Positions 51,779 to 59,266 of a stretch of DNA of 64,000 nucleotides are shown here, piece by piece. The DNA is from a virus. A model generated the notes under the pieces. It worked only from the letters and a program-made list of their open reading frames with translations, had not been told where the DNA came from and searched no databases. Where the stretch lies: the IMG/VR virus record IMGVR_UViG_3300033233_000020, positions 1 through 64,000 of that record; one strand, written 5' to 3'. Each line of letters opens with the position of its first letter. The first letter of the stretch is position 1. Made by a program: the position numbers and the translations under genes.

Positions 51779-54700
51779 CCCCTCTGGTAAAACACATTGC
51801 GTTGAATGGGTTTTACAGTCTGACTTAGTGGAACCATTCTACCCTGCCTACGCACCATACGTTCCTTGGGTTGACGATCAGCAAAACTCCAAGTATCGAC
51901 TTCATCTTCGTCAAGTAAATCTTTACGTGGATTCTTTTTAAGCACGTAGTTTTCTGCTGTATCCCGCTCCAAGGCTTTTGTATAGAAATCTAAAGCAGAG
52001 TCAGGTGTGTAACCCCTGGGCGAAAGGGGATTAGTTTCCAGTACTCCTGGTATCACGGGTTGATCACTCCCTCCTGGTACGCGCACTTTATTTATTGCTC
52101 TGTTAATAGTCGGCCCCGGTTGTACACCGCGCTTATAAGCAGCTTGTGCCATCAGTTTATTACCAAAATCCTGAAGTTGTGCACCAGTTGTACCATAACG
52201 GGAAACAGTTTCTGATTCACTCAGGTTACCAAGGCCAGCGGGGATAACCCCCATGCCTTCACCAAGATTTAACGCACCACGAACAACGCGTCCCCCAGGA
52301 GTTAAGTTTGCATTTAAAGCAAGTTGATTACGCTCTTGTAATTGACGTTGAGAAGTTGGTTCAAGTAAAACTTTAAGTTGCCCTGGAGTATACTGATAGT
52401 TTCCTTCAAGGACACGAGATGCAGGCCCCGATGCAGCAGCGGCTGATCCTGTGTATGGATTAGACGTACGTGCTGTAGAACCTGTGCTAATTCTTGCGTT
52501 TCTAGCTCCAGGGGTTTCCATTTCCCTGCGTAACTTAGACATCAAGGAACCAACTTGAGTATTAGCTGTTCCCGTAAAATTAACACCTTGATTTTGTGCT
52601 AATTCAATAAGCCTTTGTTGGGAAGTAGTACTTATACGTGGCGTAAAGAACGCAACGTTTCTTTTATCCGGATAATCTTCCCCAATGGTCATGGGATCAA
52701 CACCACCGCCACCCGTGGTTTCATAACGCCCTGGGATTGGAATTTTTTCATCATCAGTTGCATATACAATGTAACCGCCCCGATTAGTTACCATCTTGCC
52801 TTTTTCATCGCGCAAAGGAACTAATCGACCATCTGAATCAACTTTAAATTTCTTACCGTAAACCGGAGTATTTTTTTCAGTTTTTAAAAGATTCATTGCA
52901 AACGTAGTACCGGCTTTGTCTATACCGTAATCACCTTCTTTTAAAATAGGAAGATTAATTCCTTTTTTATTCATCAAGAAATTATCAATTCTTTCTGTAA
53001 TAAAATTTTGATAATGATAAGGCTCGCCTATATCAGCCAAGGTAAGACCTTGCTTAAGTCCTGTGGTTAATAGCTCCGGATCTACACGCCGCAGATAAGC
53101 AGCCTTTTCTTTGGGATTATTGAAATATGCGTCTTTAGCAGCTTCTGCTTCATCCTGTAGTTCAGAACGAGATAAAGTTAGTTTTGTAAGGGGCGCATTT
53201 GGAACATCAACAAAGGGACTGCCTGCCGCATCTGGCTTAACGCCAGGAATGCGACTACGACGATAACCAACTAATGGCTCTTCTTCGTCCAGGAGTTCTT
53301 TACCTGGTGCAGAATACAACAAACCATCATCACCCTTTATTACACCTGAATTCTTTCGCCATTCTGATACTGGTTGGGTCGTGAGAAACTGGCTAACATT
53401 AACTTGATCTGATTGAGAACCACCAACAAGCTTGCTTCCCTGTGTGTTGATATCTGCAGATACTACCCTTTTGTTTTGCCGATTACCGACTTCAAGCGAT
53501 TTAAGATAGCTGCTCAAATTAGCATCAGCATTTAATTTACCTTTTAATGCATTTGCTTCTTCAAAAGAAATAGCATCAGCATTTAATAAAGCGTTGATGT
53601 TTTTAATTTCTTCTTCATAACTTGGCGCGGCAACTATACCTCTCGTCTGAGCATTATCTGCATCCCGGCGCAAGGGAAGAACAACGTCCTGGAACCGCTC
53701 CTCACGTTCAGATCCAGAAGCAGCCCCTCTCATTGTTTGGGTAGCTCCAGGGATCATAGTTGTTCCTTGGTTGGTTTTTTCTTTAAACGCTTCTGTCTCA
53801 ATTAAAAGATTACCAACACCTTCCGTGTCTCCATATTCAGCGCCACCATACTTACCGCCCGTCATCACTTCGGTTGGATCAATATTTACATCATCAACCA
53901 TTTGAACAAAATTACCTGTATTGGGATCACGTACAAGACCTGCTTCATTTAACTGTTCTATTTGCCTGAGTTGCTGCCAATCTGTAGTGTCAACAAGATT
54001 TGTCAACCCTTCACCACCAGCGCCTCTGGTCTGTTTGGAATAAGTAGGACTACCTGGCATCGAAGCTGCTGCGCCACCAGCAATTTCAAAGGTTGGGTTT
54101 GCACTCACACGACCCGCTCGCTCCTCAGGGGCTTCTCCAAGATACTTTTTAAGATCTTCAGTTTTGATATTAGGATTCAGAAACATATCTCGCATTTCCC
54201 TTGGATAAGACACCGAAGCCATGGTGCGATCTAGGATCTCTTGCGGGCTAAGACGATTTATACCAATGCCTTCACGTCCAGCAGAATCAGAAAATTCAGC
54301 AAGCCTGACTTGATTCCCACGAACGTTTACTCCTAATGCTCTTAATTTTTTAGCATCTTCAGCAGAGCGAAGTGAAAGAGTACCTGTTAAGTCAGCAGCA
54401 ATTCTACCACCTTTTTCGTAGATATTTTCTTGATACCTTCGATTTGCATTTCCCATCTCTTCTAACAGTTCTTCTGTCTCCCAAGGGTTACTTGTAAGTA
54501 CGGAGGGCTTCCTTTTAACTTGATCAACAGGGGAACCATCTGGTAATTGAGAAGCAACGCGAGCAGCTTCAGCAGAAACATTTTCTGCTTGTCGACTAAA
54601 CCTTACAAAATCGGTATCTGGTTTGGTGTGTTGCGTGACGTTCCCAGTAGTTTGGTCAACAGGAACACCATCTGGTAATTGAGAAGCAACACGATTGATT

Positions 54701-55350
54701 GGCTCATCTTGCTCCATCATCCAATTACGTTGCTCACTTGCAATATCTTCAAGTATTTCAATTTGGCCTAGATCAAGATCTTCATTACGTTGTAATTGAT
54801 TTTTTACACGGCCTGTTGCTTGGTCTTCCCCAGACTCCAAAGCAGCTATAGCTTGTCTTACATTGAACCCACCAGTTGTCTGTTGTTGATCAACAAGAGT
54901 ATTGGCGATATCTACTTTGCTAAGAACATCAGCCACTGCATCATCAACTGCGGAGCTAATATCCACTGCTTGTTTTACAGGTGCTACTGGAGCATCCATA
55001 ACGACTTTTGAAGGTGCTACGGATGTTGGTTTGGTCCTCCCGGCTTCCCTTATTTGTTCTGTGTCATATTTTGATAAATCAAATGAGGAAACACCCGACT
55101 GACCGGTCGCCTTGCCAGATCGCAACATGCGTCGAGCAGCAAGACCTGCTCCAGTAAGCCCAGCAAGACCTAAACCTATTCCAAGTCCAAGAGCTAAGGG
55201 GTTGCTGTTACTGGATTCTTGTGATTTAAGTTGATTGCGCCGAAATTCCAAAACCTCAGGCGCTTGTTGAGCACGTTCTTCCGGTGATTCTGGGTAAGGT
55301 TGTCCCGTTGCACGGGAATAAGCGTAAAAATCAGCAGGAGCAAGTGCCAC
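51775..55350 (-). CDS. Giant virion-type protein, 1191 aa
   Basis: The largest gene of the window and first of the leftward virion operon. One membrane-like stretch lies at about 52-72 (PLALGLGIGLGLAGLTGAGLAA). The rest is hydrophilic and Gln/Asn/Ser/Thr-rich, with a repeated RVASQLPDG and VASQLPDGSPVDQ motif near 205-270. No catalytic motif is recognised. Size and composition suggest a large internal or ejected protein, though a tail protein cannot be excluded. Confidence 0.65.
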   Translation of the reverse strand: MALAPADFYAYSRATGQPYPESPEERAQQAPEVLEFRRNQLKSQESSNSNPLALGLGIGLGLAGLTGAGLAARRMLRSGKATGQSGVSSFDLSKYDTEQIREAGRTKPTSVAPSKVVMDAPVAPVKQAVDISSAVDDAVADVLSKVDIANTLVDQQQTTGGFNVRQAIAALESGEDQATGRVKNQLQRNEDLDLGQIEILEDIASEQRNWMMEQDEPINRVASQLPDGVPVDQTTGNVTQHTKPDTDFVRFSRQAENVSAEAARVASQLPDGSPVDQVKRKPSVLTSNPWETEELLEEMGNANRRYQENIYEKGGRIAADLTGTLSLRSAEDAKKLRALGVNVRGNQVRLAEFSDSAGREGIGINRLSPQEILDRTMASVSYPREMRDMFLNPNIKTEDLKKYLGEAPEERAGRVSANPTFEIAGGAAASMPGSPTYSKQTRGAGGEGLTNLVDTTDWQQLRQIEQLNEAGLVRDPNTGNFVQMVDDVNIDPTEVMTGGKYGGAEYGDTEGVGNLLIETEAFKEKTNQGTTMIPGATQTMRGAASGSEREERFQDVVLPLRRDADNAQTRGIVAAPSYEEEIKNINALLNADAISFEEANALKGKLNADANLSSYLKSLEVGNRQNKRVVSADINTQGSKLVGGSQSDQVNVSQFLTTQPVSEWRKNSGVIKGDDGLLYSAPGKELLDEEEPLVGYRRSRIPGVKPDAAGSPFVDVPNAPLTKLTLSRSELQDEAEAAKDAYFNNPKEKAAYLRRVDPELLTTGLKQGLTLADIGEPYHYQNFITERIDNFLMNKKGINLPILKEGDYGIDKAGTTFAMNLLKTEKNTPVYGKKFKVDSDGRLVPLRDEKGKMVTNRGGYIVYATDDEKIPIPGRYETTGGGGVDPMTIGEDYPDKRNVAFFTPRISTTSQQRLIELAQNQGVNFTGTANTQVGSLMSKLRREMETPGARNARISTGSTARTSNPYTGSAAAASGPASRVLEGNYQYTPGQLKVLLEPTSQRQLQERNQLALNANLTPGGRVVRGALNLGEGMGVIPAGLGNLSESETVSRYGTTGAQLQDFGNKLMAQAAYKRGVQPGPTINRAINKVRVPGGSDQPVIPGVLETNPLSPRGYTPDSALDFYTKALERDTAENYVLKKNPRKDLLDEDEVDTWSFADRQPKERMVRRQGRMVPLSQTVKPIQRNVFYQRG

Positions 55351-55453
55351 TTATTGCAATAACCATGTTTCTATACACTTATTTTAAATGTAAAAATTTA
55401 AAACGGATCAAATGCTATAGACTATATAGATACTGAGTACCGCACCAAGGCAA

Positions 55454-55684
55454 ATGCCAAGATATGGTGAAAAGACAGACAACGATATGTTGTTTGAACG
55501 CGCAGTTGCCTTTAAGGCTATCGCTACCAAGGCAGAAGAGCTTGGGGAAAAAGGAGCACTACCTTTTGAAGTACGTTCTTTCATCCAAGGGGCAAATAAA
55601 GAACTTGCAAATCAAGTGCCTGACCCTGAAATGTACAGCAAAGCGTTAAAAGTTGCAGCAACACAAAAAGTTAACAGAAGTTAA
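55454..55684 (+). CDS. Hypothetical protein, 76 aa, first gene of right arm
   Basis: A charged helical protein (MPRYGEKTDNDMLFERAVAF) facing away from the giant gene across a 103-bp AT-rich divergent region containing TATAGACTATATAG. A terminator follows 30 nt after the stop. No family is recognised. Confidence 0.6.
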   Translation: MPRYGEKTDNDMLFERAVAFKAIATKAEELGEKGALPFEVRSFIQGANKELANQVPDPEMYSKALKVAATQKVNRS

Positions 55685-55715
55685 ATAAAATAAACGCAAA
55701 TTTGGGGTAAAAATT

Positions 55716-55734
55716 AGGGCTAAGGCCCTTTTTT
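55716..55734 (+). terminator. Rho-independent terminator
   Basis: AGGGC-TAAG-GCCCT followed by TTTTT, just after the gene at 55454. It separates that gene from the leader-bearing array. Confidence 0.8.
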
Positions 55735-55806
55735 ACTGACATTTTTTAATGTAAATAATTTTTTATAGTTTTTATTCAACATGTAATCTGTATTTGTACT
55801 AGGACG

Positions 55807-55824
55807 TTTTTGTACATACAAAAA
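55807..55824. promoter_or_regulatory. Perfect 8-bp palindrome in long leader
   Basis: TTTTTGTA-CA-TACAAAAA, in a 304-bp stretch (55685-55988) that holds the terminator above, this palindrome, a TCAACCC/GGGTTGA pair at about 55859 and 55922, and the first CTGCG hairpin. It may be an operator. Confidence 0.4.
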
Positions 55825-55940
55825 GCCTCACTTTTTTACCTATTAGGGGTAAGATTTACTCAACCCTTCTCACATACCCTACCCGAATATAAGTACGTAG
55901 AGAAAAAAAGAAAGGCGGGATGGGTTGAATAAGAGTAACG

Positions 55941-55965
55941 GGGGCTGCGCATCCGAGCAACGCAG
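55941..55965 (+). ncRNA. Family C leader hairpin, copy 1
   Basis: GGGG then CTGCG-CATCCGAGCAA-CGCAG: a 5-bp stem with an 11-nt loop, 23 nt before ATG 55989. Copy 2 at 56405 has the same stem, loop length and flanks. Confidence 0.55.
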
Positions 55966-55988
55966 AAAACCAACGCACTTTCAGTCAA

Positions 55989-56279
55989 ATGACACCAGCA
56001 ACAACAGCAACAGCACCAACAGCTAAGTGGAAGCATAACTGGCGTGAATCAACTGGCAACAGGCCAGTAGACGCCAAGCTTTTCCACAGCTATGTGGAAC
56101 AAGCGTATGAATTACTTAAGGAGTTTACTTCAGCAGACTTCTTATACCACGATGTGCGAGAGGTTTGCCAACCACAGTATCTGTTCAGTGTCGTATCTGA
56201 CATGACTGAGTGTAAGCTCAGCATGAAGATATATAACACTGAGTCAGGACTACGCGTCATTACCATCCATAAGGTATAA
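55989..56279 (+). CDS. Hypothetical protein, 96 aa
   Basis: A Thr/Ala-rich start (MTPATTATAPTAKWKHNWRE) is followed by a helical/beta body (FHSYVEQAYELLKEFTSADF, later LSMKIYNTESGLRVITIH). No family is recognised. It follows the first family C leader. No Shine-Dalgarno site is seen. Confidence 0.65.
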   Translation: MTPATTATAPTAKWKHNWRESTGNRPVDAKLFHSYVEQAYELLKEFTSADFLYHDVREVCQPQYLFSVVSDMTECKLSMKIYNTESGLRVITIHKV

Positions 56280-56404
56280 TACCAGCCAATAAGCTGTCGT
56301 TCACCCCAAACCCCTTGCTATCACTACGTTCTTATACCCATTTAGGCTAAGTATCTAGGTGGGGCAAATAAGATTGTCGTAGCAATTAGGGCTATGTATA
56401 AACA

Positions 56405-56429
56405 GGGGCTGCGCATCTGTAACACGCAG
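56405..56429 (+). ncRNA. Family C leader hairpin, copy 2
   Basis: GGGG then CTGCG-CATCTGTAACA-CGCAG, 24 nt before ATG 56454. It matches copy 1 in stem, loop length and the downstream CACTT. Its presence argues that translation starts at 56454, not at the earlier in-frame 56394. Confidence 0.55.
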
Positions 56430-56453
56430 ACAACTCACTTGCCTATCAACATC

Positions 56454-56675
56454 ATGGATTACAACTTTTGGGATCCTAGTAAAGACTCCCTTTGGGGAGT
56501 TTACGAGAAAGGACAATGCGTTTATGTTTATTGCTCCAAGCTTGAAGCTCAATTTGCTGCCGAAGACATTGGCGGTCAATTGGTTGAAGTCAGCAATCAA
56601 GAGCTGCCAGACTTTTGGTTTTACAACGCAGGTCTCAATTTAATTCGCACAGGTTGTTATCACCAAGTCTACTGA
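56454..56675 (+). CDS. Hypothetical protein, 73 aa
   Basis: MDYNFWDPSKDSLWGVYEKG, then VYVYCSKLEAQFAAEDIGGQ. A compact alpha/beta protein; no family is recognised. The start is set by the leader hairpin just upstream. Confidence 0.6.
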   Translation: MDYNFWDPSKDSLWGVYEKGQCVYVYCSKLEAQFAAEDIGGQLVEVSNQELPDFWFYNAGLNLIRTGCYHQVY

Positions 56676-56684
56676 ACTGTAGTA

Positions 56685-56747
56685 CTCCGTTTGCGGAGGG
56701 CCAGGTGCAACTCCTGGCTTCAGTTATTGCCTCCAGCGGAGATAGGC
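56685..56747 (+). ncRNA. Family A three-hairpin leader, copy 1
   Basis: P1 CTCCG-TTTG-CGGAG; P2 GCCAGG-TGCAACT-CCTGGC (56700-56718); single-stranded TTCAGTTATT; then a variant P3 GCCT/AGGC. It lies in the gap before GTG 56769. P2 has a 7-nt loop with T-loop character. Confidence 0.65.
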
Positions 56748-56768
56748 ACCGCACACACGGAGAACACC

Positions 56769-56987
56769 GTGACCAACACTACTACAGCTACACTTCCTAC
56801 CAGGGAAGAGCTAGCTAACACGGCCTACGATCTCATCCAGTTCTGGATGGAGTCAGGCCACTCGCAACTACTAAGCCGTGAGCAAGCACTTGAGATTGCC
56901 GCATGGGGTCTCAAGATTGCTGGCGAACGCGAGTTGCAAGCCCAAGTTCTTGCGGAGCTTGTAGAGCTTCCCGAGAACTACGGCTGA
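56769..56987 (+). CDS. Hypothetical protein, 72 aa
   Basis: Start chosen at GTG 56769 (VTNTTTATLPTREELANTAY), after the family A leader; the longer frame from 56691 would translate the leader RNA itself. It is a helical, acidic protein (EQALEIAAWGLKIAGERELQ). No family is recognised. Confidence 0.6.
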   Translation: MTNTTTATLPTREELANTAYDLIQFWMESGHSQLLSREQALEIAAWGLKIAGERELQAQVLAELVELPENYG

Positions 56988-56988
56988 T

Positions 56989-57049
56989 CCGTCAAAGCGG
57001 AAGGCAGGGTGCAATTCCCTGCTCAGCAATTACCACTCACTGAGAGTGG
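56989..57049 (+). ncRNA. Family A three-hairpin leader, copy 2
   Basis: P1 CCGT-CAAA-GCGG; P2 GCAGGG-TGCAATT-CCCTGC (57004-57022); spacer TCAGCAATTA; P3 CCACTC-ACTGA-GAGTGG (57033-57049); then ATG 57064. Relative to copy 3, P2 and P3 stems differ but stay fully paired. Confidence 0.7.
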
Positions 57050-57063
57050 TCAACTCAACCGTC

Positions 57064-57252
57064 ATGTCTAACTACAAAACATTCAGCTTCGCTGTCACAG
57101 GCGTTGTAGCAACCATGGCTATTGTTTGTCACCTTGGTGTACAAGCACTAGACAAGGCTACAGCCGAACAATGCAAGACACATGCATGGCCTCAGGTTGC
57201 ACATCAAGTCCACATGGACTGGTGTGCAGACAATGGCTATGCAACCAACTGA
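57064..57252 (+). CDS. Membrane protein with Cys pair, 62 aa
   Basis: Start at ATG 57064 directly after the leader. One transmembrane helix (FAVTGVVATMAIVCHLGVQA) is followed by an outer part with two Cys (EQCKTHAWPQVAHQVHMDWC). It resembles short cyanophage membrane proteins with the same Cys-His-Trp pattern. Function unknown. Confidence 0.65.
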   Translation: MSNYKTFSFAVTGVVATMAIVCHLGVQALDKATAEQCKTHAWPQVAHQVHMDWCADNGYATN

Positions 57253-57254
57253 GT

Positions 57255-57316
57255 CCGTAAACACGGCACTGGGAGGTGTAAGTCCTCCCCCAGTTATTAC
57301 CACCCACTGAGGGTGG
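57255..57316 (+). ncRNA. Family A three-hairpin leader, copy 3
   Basis: P1 CCGT-AAAC-ACGG; P2 GGGAGG-TGTAAGT-CCTCCC (57271-57289); spacer CCAGTTATTA; P3 CCACCC-ACTGA-GGGTGG (57300-57316); then ATG 57331. The core GGTGTAAGTCC is also found at 60851. Confidence 0.7.
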
Positions 57317-57330
57317 TTACACCACTGACC

Positions 57331-57483
57331 ATGGCTATCCGCAAAGCTATCGCCACTCAACTCTCCAATGCTGCCAAGGCTTTGGAGAAAGACCAGACTA
57401 AAGAGCAAGCCGGTAGGTTAATCAACAGCATGCGCATTGGCTTAGCTAATGTCATCATGCCTAACATACCGCTGGCTAAATAG
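57331..57483 (+). CDS. Basic micro-protein, 50 aa
   Basis: ATG 57331 to TAG 57481-57483. A basic amphipathic protein (MAIRKAIATQLSNAAKALEK, ending IGLANVIMPNIPLAK). It follows leader A3 by 14 nt, which is the main evidence that it is translated. Confidence 0.55.
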   Translation: MAIRKAIATQLSNAAKALEKDQTKEQAGRLINSMRIGLANVIMPNIPLAK

Positions 57484-57521
57484 TACGCACGTACTACTCC
57501 CCTCCCACCCGCAAGGGTGGG
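57481..57521 (+). ncRNA. Double-hairpin leader
   Basis: TAGTAC-GCAC-GTACTA (57481-57496) and CCCACCC-GCAA-GGGTGGG (57504-57521, GNRA-type loop), 22 nt before ATG 57544. A different sequence from family A but the same hairpin plus C/A-rich tract design. Confidence 0.55.
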
Positions 57522-57543
57522 CACACACCCCTAACTAATCACC

Positions 57544-57729
57544 ATGCTTCAACCTATTCTTGCGATTGTCATGGGCACTGGTGCTGGCATGCTTCTAACC
57601 GTCGCCGGGCAGAAGCTACTCAACCAGCATTACCAGGAAACATGCCCATCCAAACCTACACATCAGCTAGTATCTATCACCAGCTTTATCGGTGATGCAG
57701 ACTACTGTATCAACAAGAGTTGGCTCTGA
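57544..57729 (+). CDS. Membrane protein with Cys pair, 61 aa
   Basis: A transmembrane helix (MLQPILAIVMGTGAGMLLTV) is followed by an outer domain with two Cys (ETCPSKP and ADYCINKSW). The layout is the same as the gene at 57064, although sequences differ, so they may be diverged paralogues. Confidence 0.6.
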   Translation: MLQPILAIVMGTGAGMLLTVAGQKLLNQHYQETCPSKPTHQLVSITSFIGDADYCINKSWL

Positions 57730-57736
57730 CACTTCT

Positions 57737-57762
57737 TGTCCTAAGCATGACATTAAACTGCT
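57737..57762 (+). ncRNA. Family B leader stem-loop, copy 1
   Basis: TGTC-CTAAGCAT-GACA then TTAAACTGCT; 29 nt before ATG 57792. Compared with copies 3 and 4 the stem has compensatory change (C-G to T-A) and the loop two transitions. Confidence 0.7.
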
Positions 57763-57791
57763 ACCAACTCAACCTAACCCAACTAAAGACC

Positions 57792-58004
57792 ATGTCTCAA
57801 TCTATTTTCGAAATTGAAAACGCATACGTATGCGTCGTGAATGGTGAACCAGAACTATTTGAGACACAACAACAAGCAGAAGATCATGCCATGGAACTTA
57901 GCTTTGCATGGTATGACGCACAGCTTGATGTCCCTGCTCCGCGATTAGCAGTTATGTCAGTCACCAACTGGCTAAACCTGCAATCACGATTAGCACTCGT
58001 CTGA
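57792..58004 (+). CDS. Hypothetical protein, 70 aa
   Basis: Start at ATG 57792 (MSQSIFEIENAYVCVVNGEP), set by the family B leader; the longer frame from 57720 includes the leader. The middle (TQQQAEDHAMELSFAWYDAQ) is helical. No family is recognised. Confidence 0.6.
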   Translation: MSQSIFEIENAYVCVVNGEPELFETQQQAEDHAMELSFAWYDAQLDVPAPRLAVMSVTNWLNLQSRLALV

Positions 58005-58013
58005 TGTTTGCCC

Positions 58014-58050
58014 AGAGGGCTTCGGCCCTCTCTGCAGATTTCATATCTGC
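58014..58050 (+). ncRNA. Double-hairpin leader with UUCG loop
   Basis: AGAGGGC-TTCG-GCCCTCT (58014-58031) and GCAGAT-TTCAT-ATCTGC (58034-58050), 27 nt before ATG 58078. There is no T-run, so it is not a classic terminator. Confidence 0.6.
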
Positions 58051-58077
58051 TACTCAACTACAACCCAACTAGGAACT

Positions 58078-58320
58078 ATGTCTCCTTCAAGCGTTGAACA
58101 TCTACTCACCCAGCAAGCTCGCCTTCTGGCACGTAGAGAAACACCAGTCATCGACCAAGAGCTTGAGAACTTACGCCAATCGGCATTGGAAGTATTCTTC
58201 CAGTGGCAAGATGGCTTATGTGAGTTCCAAGATCTAACACCTTTCGTTGCCATCCTTGAGAAGAAGGTTGATCTCAACCAGTCACTACTCAAGTGGGAAC
58301 AAGAACACATCACTGACTGA
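58078..58320 (+). CDS. Hypothetical protein, 80 aa
   Basis: A helical, acidic protein (SVEHLLTQQARLLARRETPV, later FVAILEKKVDLNQSLLKWEQ). No family is recognised. It follows the double hairpin and a C/A-rich tract. Confidence 0.6.
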   Translation: MSPSSVEHLLTQQARLLARRETPVIDQELENLRQSALEVFFQWQDGLCEFQDLTPFVAILEKKVDLNQSLLKWEQEHITD

Positions 58321-58322
58321 TC

Positions 58323-58496
58323 ATGGAACAGTTAACTCTTCAACAAACGGCATTACTCAACCGTTACCACCGTATTTATGCGGCATGGTTAAAGGTTGAG
58401 ACTTATGAAATGGATGTCATGCTCTGCGCAGCTTACGCTTCCGCACTTGACACCTGCCTTGCTGCTGACTTTAATCCTTTTGATTACCCTGAATAG
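58323..58496 (+). CDS. Micro-protein, 57 aa
   Basis: ATG 58323 (two bases after the previous stop) to TAG 58494-58496. A helical, mildly acidic protein (MEQLTLQQTALLNRYHRIYA, ending DFNPFDYPE). No family is recognised. Confidence 0.55.
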   Translation: MEQLTLQQTALLNRYHRIYAAWLKVETYEMDVMLCAAYASALDTCLAADFNPFDYPE

Positions 58497-58514
58497 ACTG
58501 ATCTCTGCACTTAA

Positions 58515-58555
58515 CCCTGAGTAACACCAGGGCTTTCTGCAGGGTTCACCCCTGC
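58515..58555 (+). ncRNA. Double-hairpin leader
   Basis: CCCTG-AGTAACAC-CAGGG (58515-58532) and GCAGGG-TTCAC-CCCTGC (58539-58555), 26 nt before ATG 58582. The second stem is identical to P2 of family A copy 2 but has a shorter loop. Confidence 0.55.
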
Positions 58556-58581
58556 TCAACACTCACATCATTCACAGCACC

Positions 58582-58815
58582 ATGAAAGCATTACTCCTTG
58601 CATTAGTTCTGACAACACCCGCCATTGCTCAATCTATTGATCCTATTGCATATGGCGAAAGGTATTGTCTATTACGTAAATTGAATATTGATTCTGCAAC
58701 GGCACGTAAAACTGCTGTTGAATACAGCTATGATACACACCGTAGCCTGGTAAATAGCAAAGAAGATATTTCTGCTGCTGCTAAATACACAGTTAAGAAC
58801 TGTCCTGACTTCTAA
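58582..58815 (+). CDS. Secreted small protein, 77 aa
   Basis: A classic signal peptide (MKALLLALVLTTPAIAQS) with likely cleavage after AIA. The mature part has two Cys (RYCLLRK and KNCPDF), which could pair in the periplasm. No family is recognised. Confidence 0.7.
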   Translation: MKALLLALVLTTPAIAQSIDPIAYGERYCLLRKLNIDSATARKTAVEYSYDTHRSLVNSKEDISAAAKYTVKNCPDF

Positions 58816-58844
58816 CCTGAACTACTCACACCTTTGTTAACAGC

Positions 58845-59036
58845 ATGAAACAAATCATCTCACTTGGTAACAACCGCTACATTCACCTAGACACTTATGG
58901 TGGATACAGGGAATCCCCTCTGTCTAAACTCGTCATGACAACCCTTGTACTAGCTATTGCAGGAATTACTGCAGGAGCTATGGTTGGCATTGACAGCACC
59001 AAGATCAACCCACCTACTCAACACCAAACCAAATGA
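58845..59036 (+). CDS. Membrane protein, 63 aa
   Basis: Beta-like N-terminus (MKQIISLGNNRYIHLDTYGG) then one transmembrane helix (KLVMTTLVLAIAGITAGAMV). It overlaps the next gene by 4 nt. No family is recognised. Confidence 0.6.
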   Translation: MKQIISLGNNRYIHLDTYGGYRESPLSKLVMTTLVLAIAGITAGAMVGIDSTKINPPTQHQTK

Positions 59037-59266
59037 ACACCTATGTAGCACTCATTGCAGATGACAGTGGCAGATACTGTCACGTCTATGGCACTGCAAA
59101 CACATGGCATAATTACGTAGACCAACTCGAAGAGCTGGGCTGCGAAGTTGTCGAAAATCAAACCGACGACTATGACATACAAGACCTTGGTACCATCGAC
59201 GATGAAATAGGCGTGGTACCCATCACCAAGCTACTAACATCCACTGACTTTATCCCCTGCAGATAA
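59033..59266 (+). CDS. Acidic hypothetical protein, 77 aa
   Basis: MNTYVALIADDSGRYCHVYG, then an acidic part (NQTDDYDIQDLGTIDDEIG). Strongly negative, so it may mimic nucleic acid or bind a basic host protein; this is only a possibility. It shares one base with the next gene. Confidence 0.6.
   Translation: MNTYVALIADDSGRYCHVYGTANTWHNYVDQLEELGCEVVENQTDDYDIQDLGTIDDEIGVVPITKLLTSTDFIPCR

Noticed and set aside
56700-56718. tRNA T-arm, suggesting tRNA genes
   Set aside because: The loop is T-loop-like, but no acceptor, D or anticodon arms can be drawn around any copy.
56685-57316. Cobalamin riboswitches
   Set aside because: GGTGYAANTCC matches the P4 core, but the B12 box and the rest of the aptamer are missing and spacing is too short.
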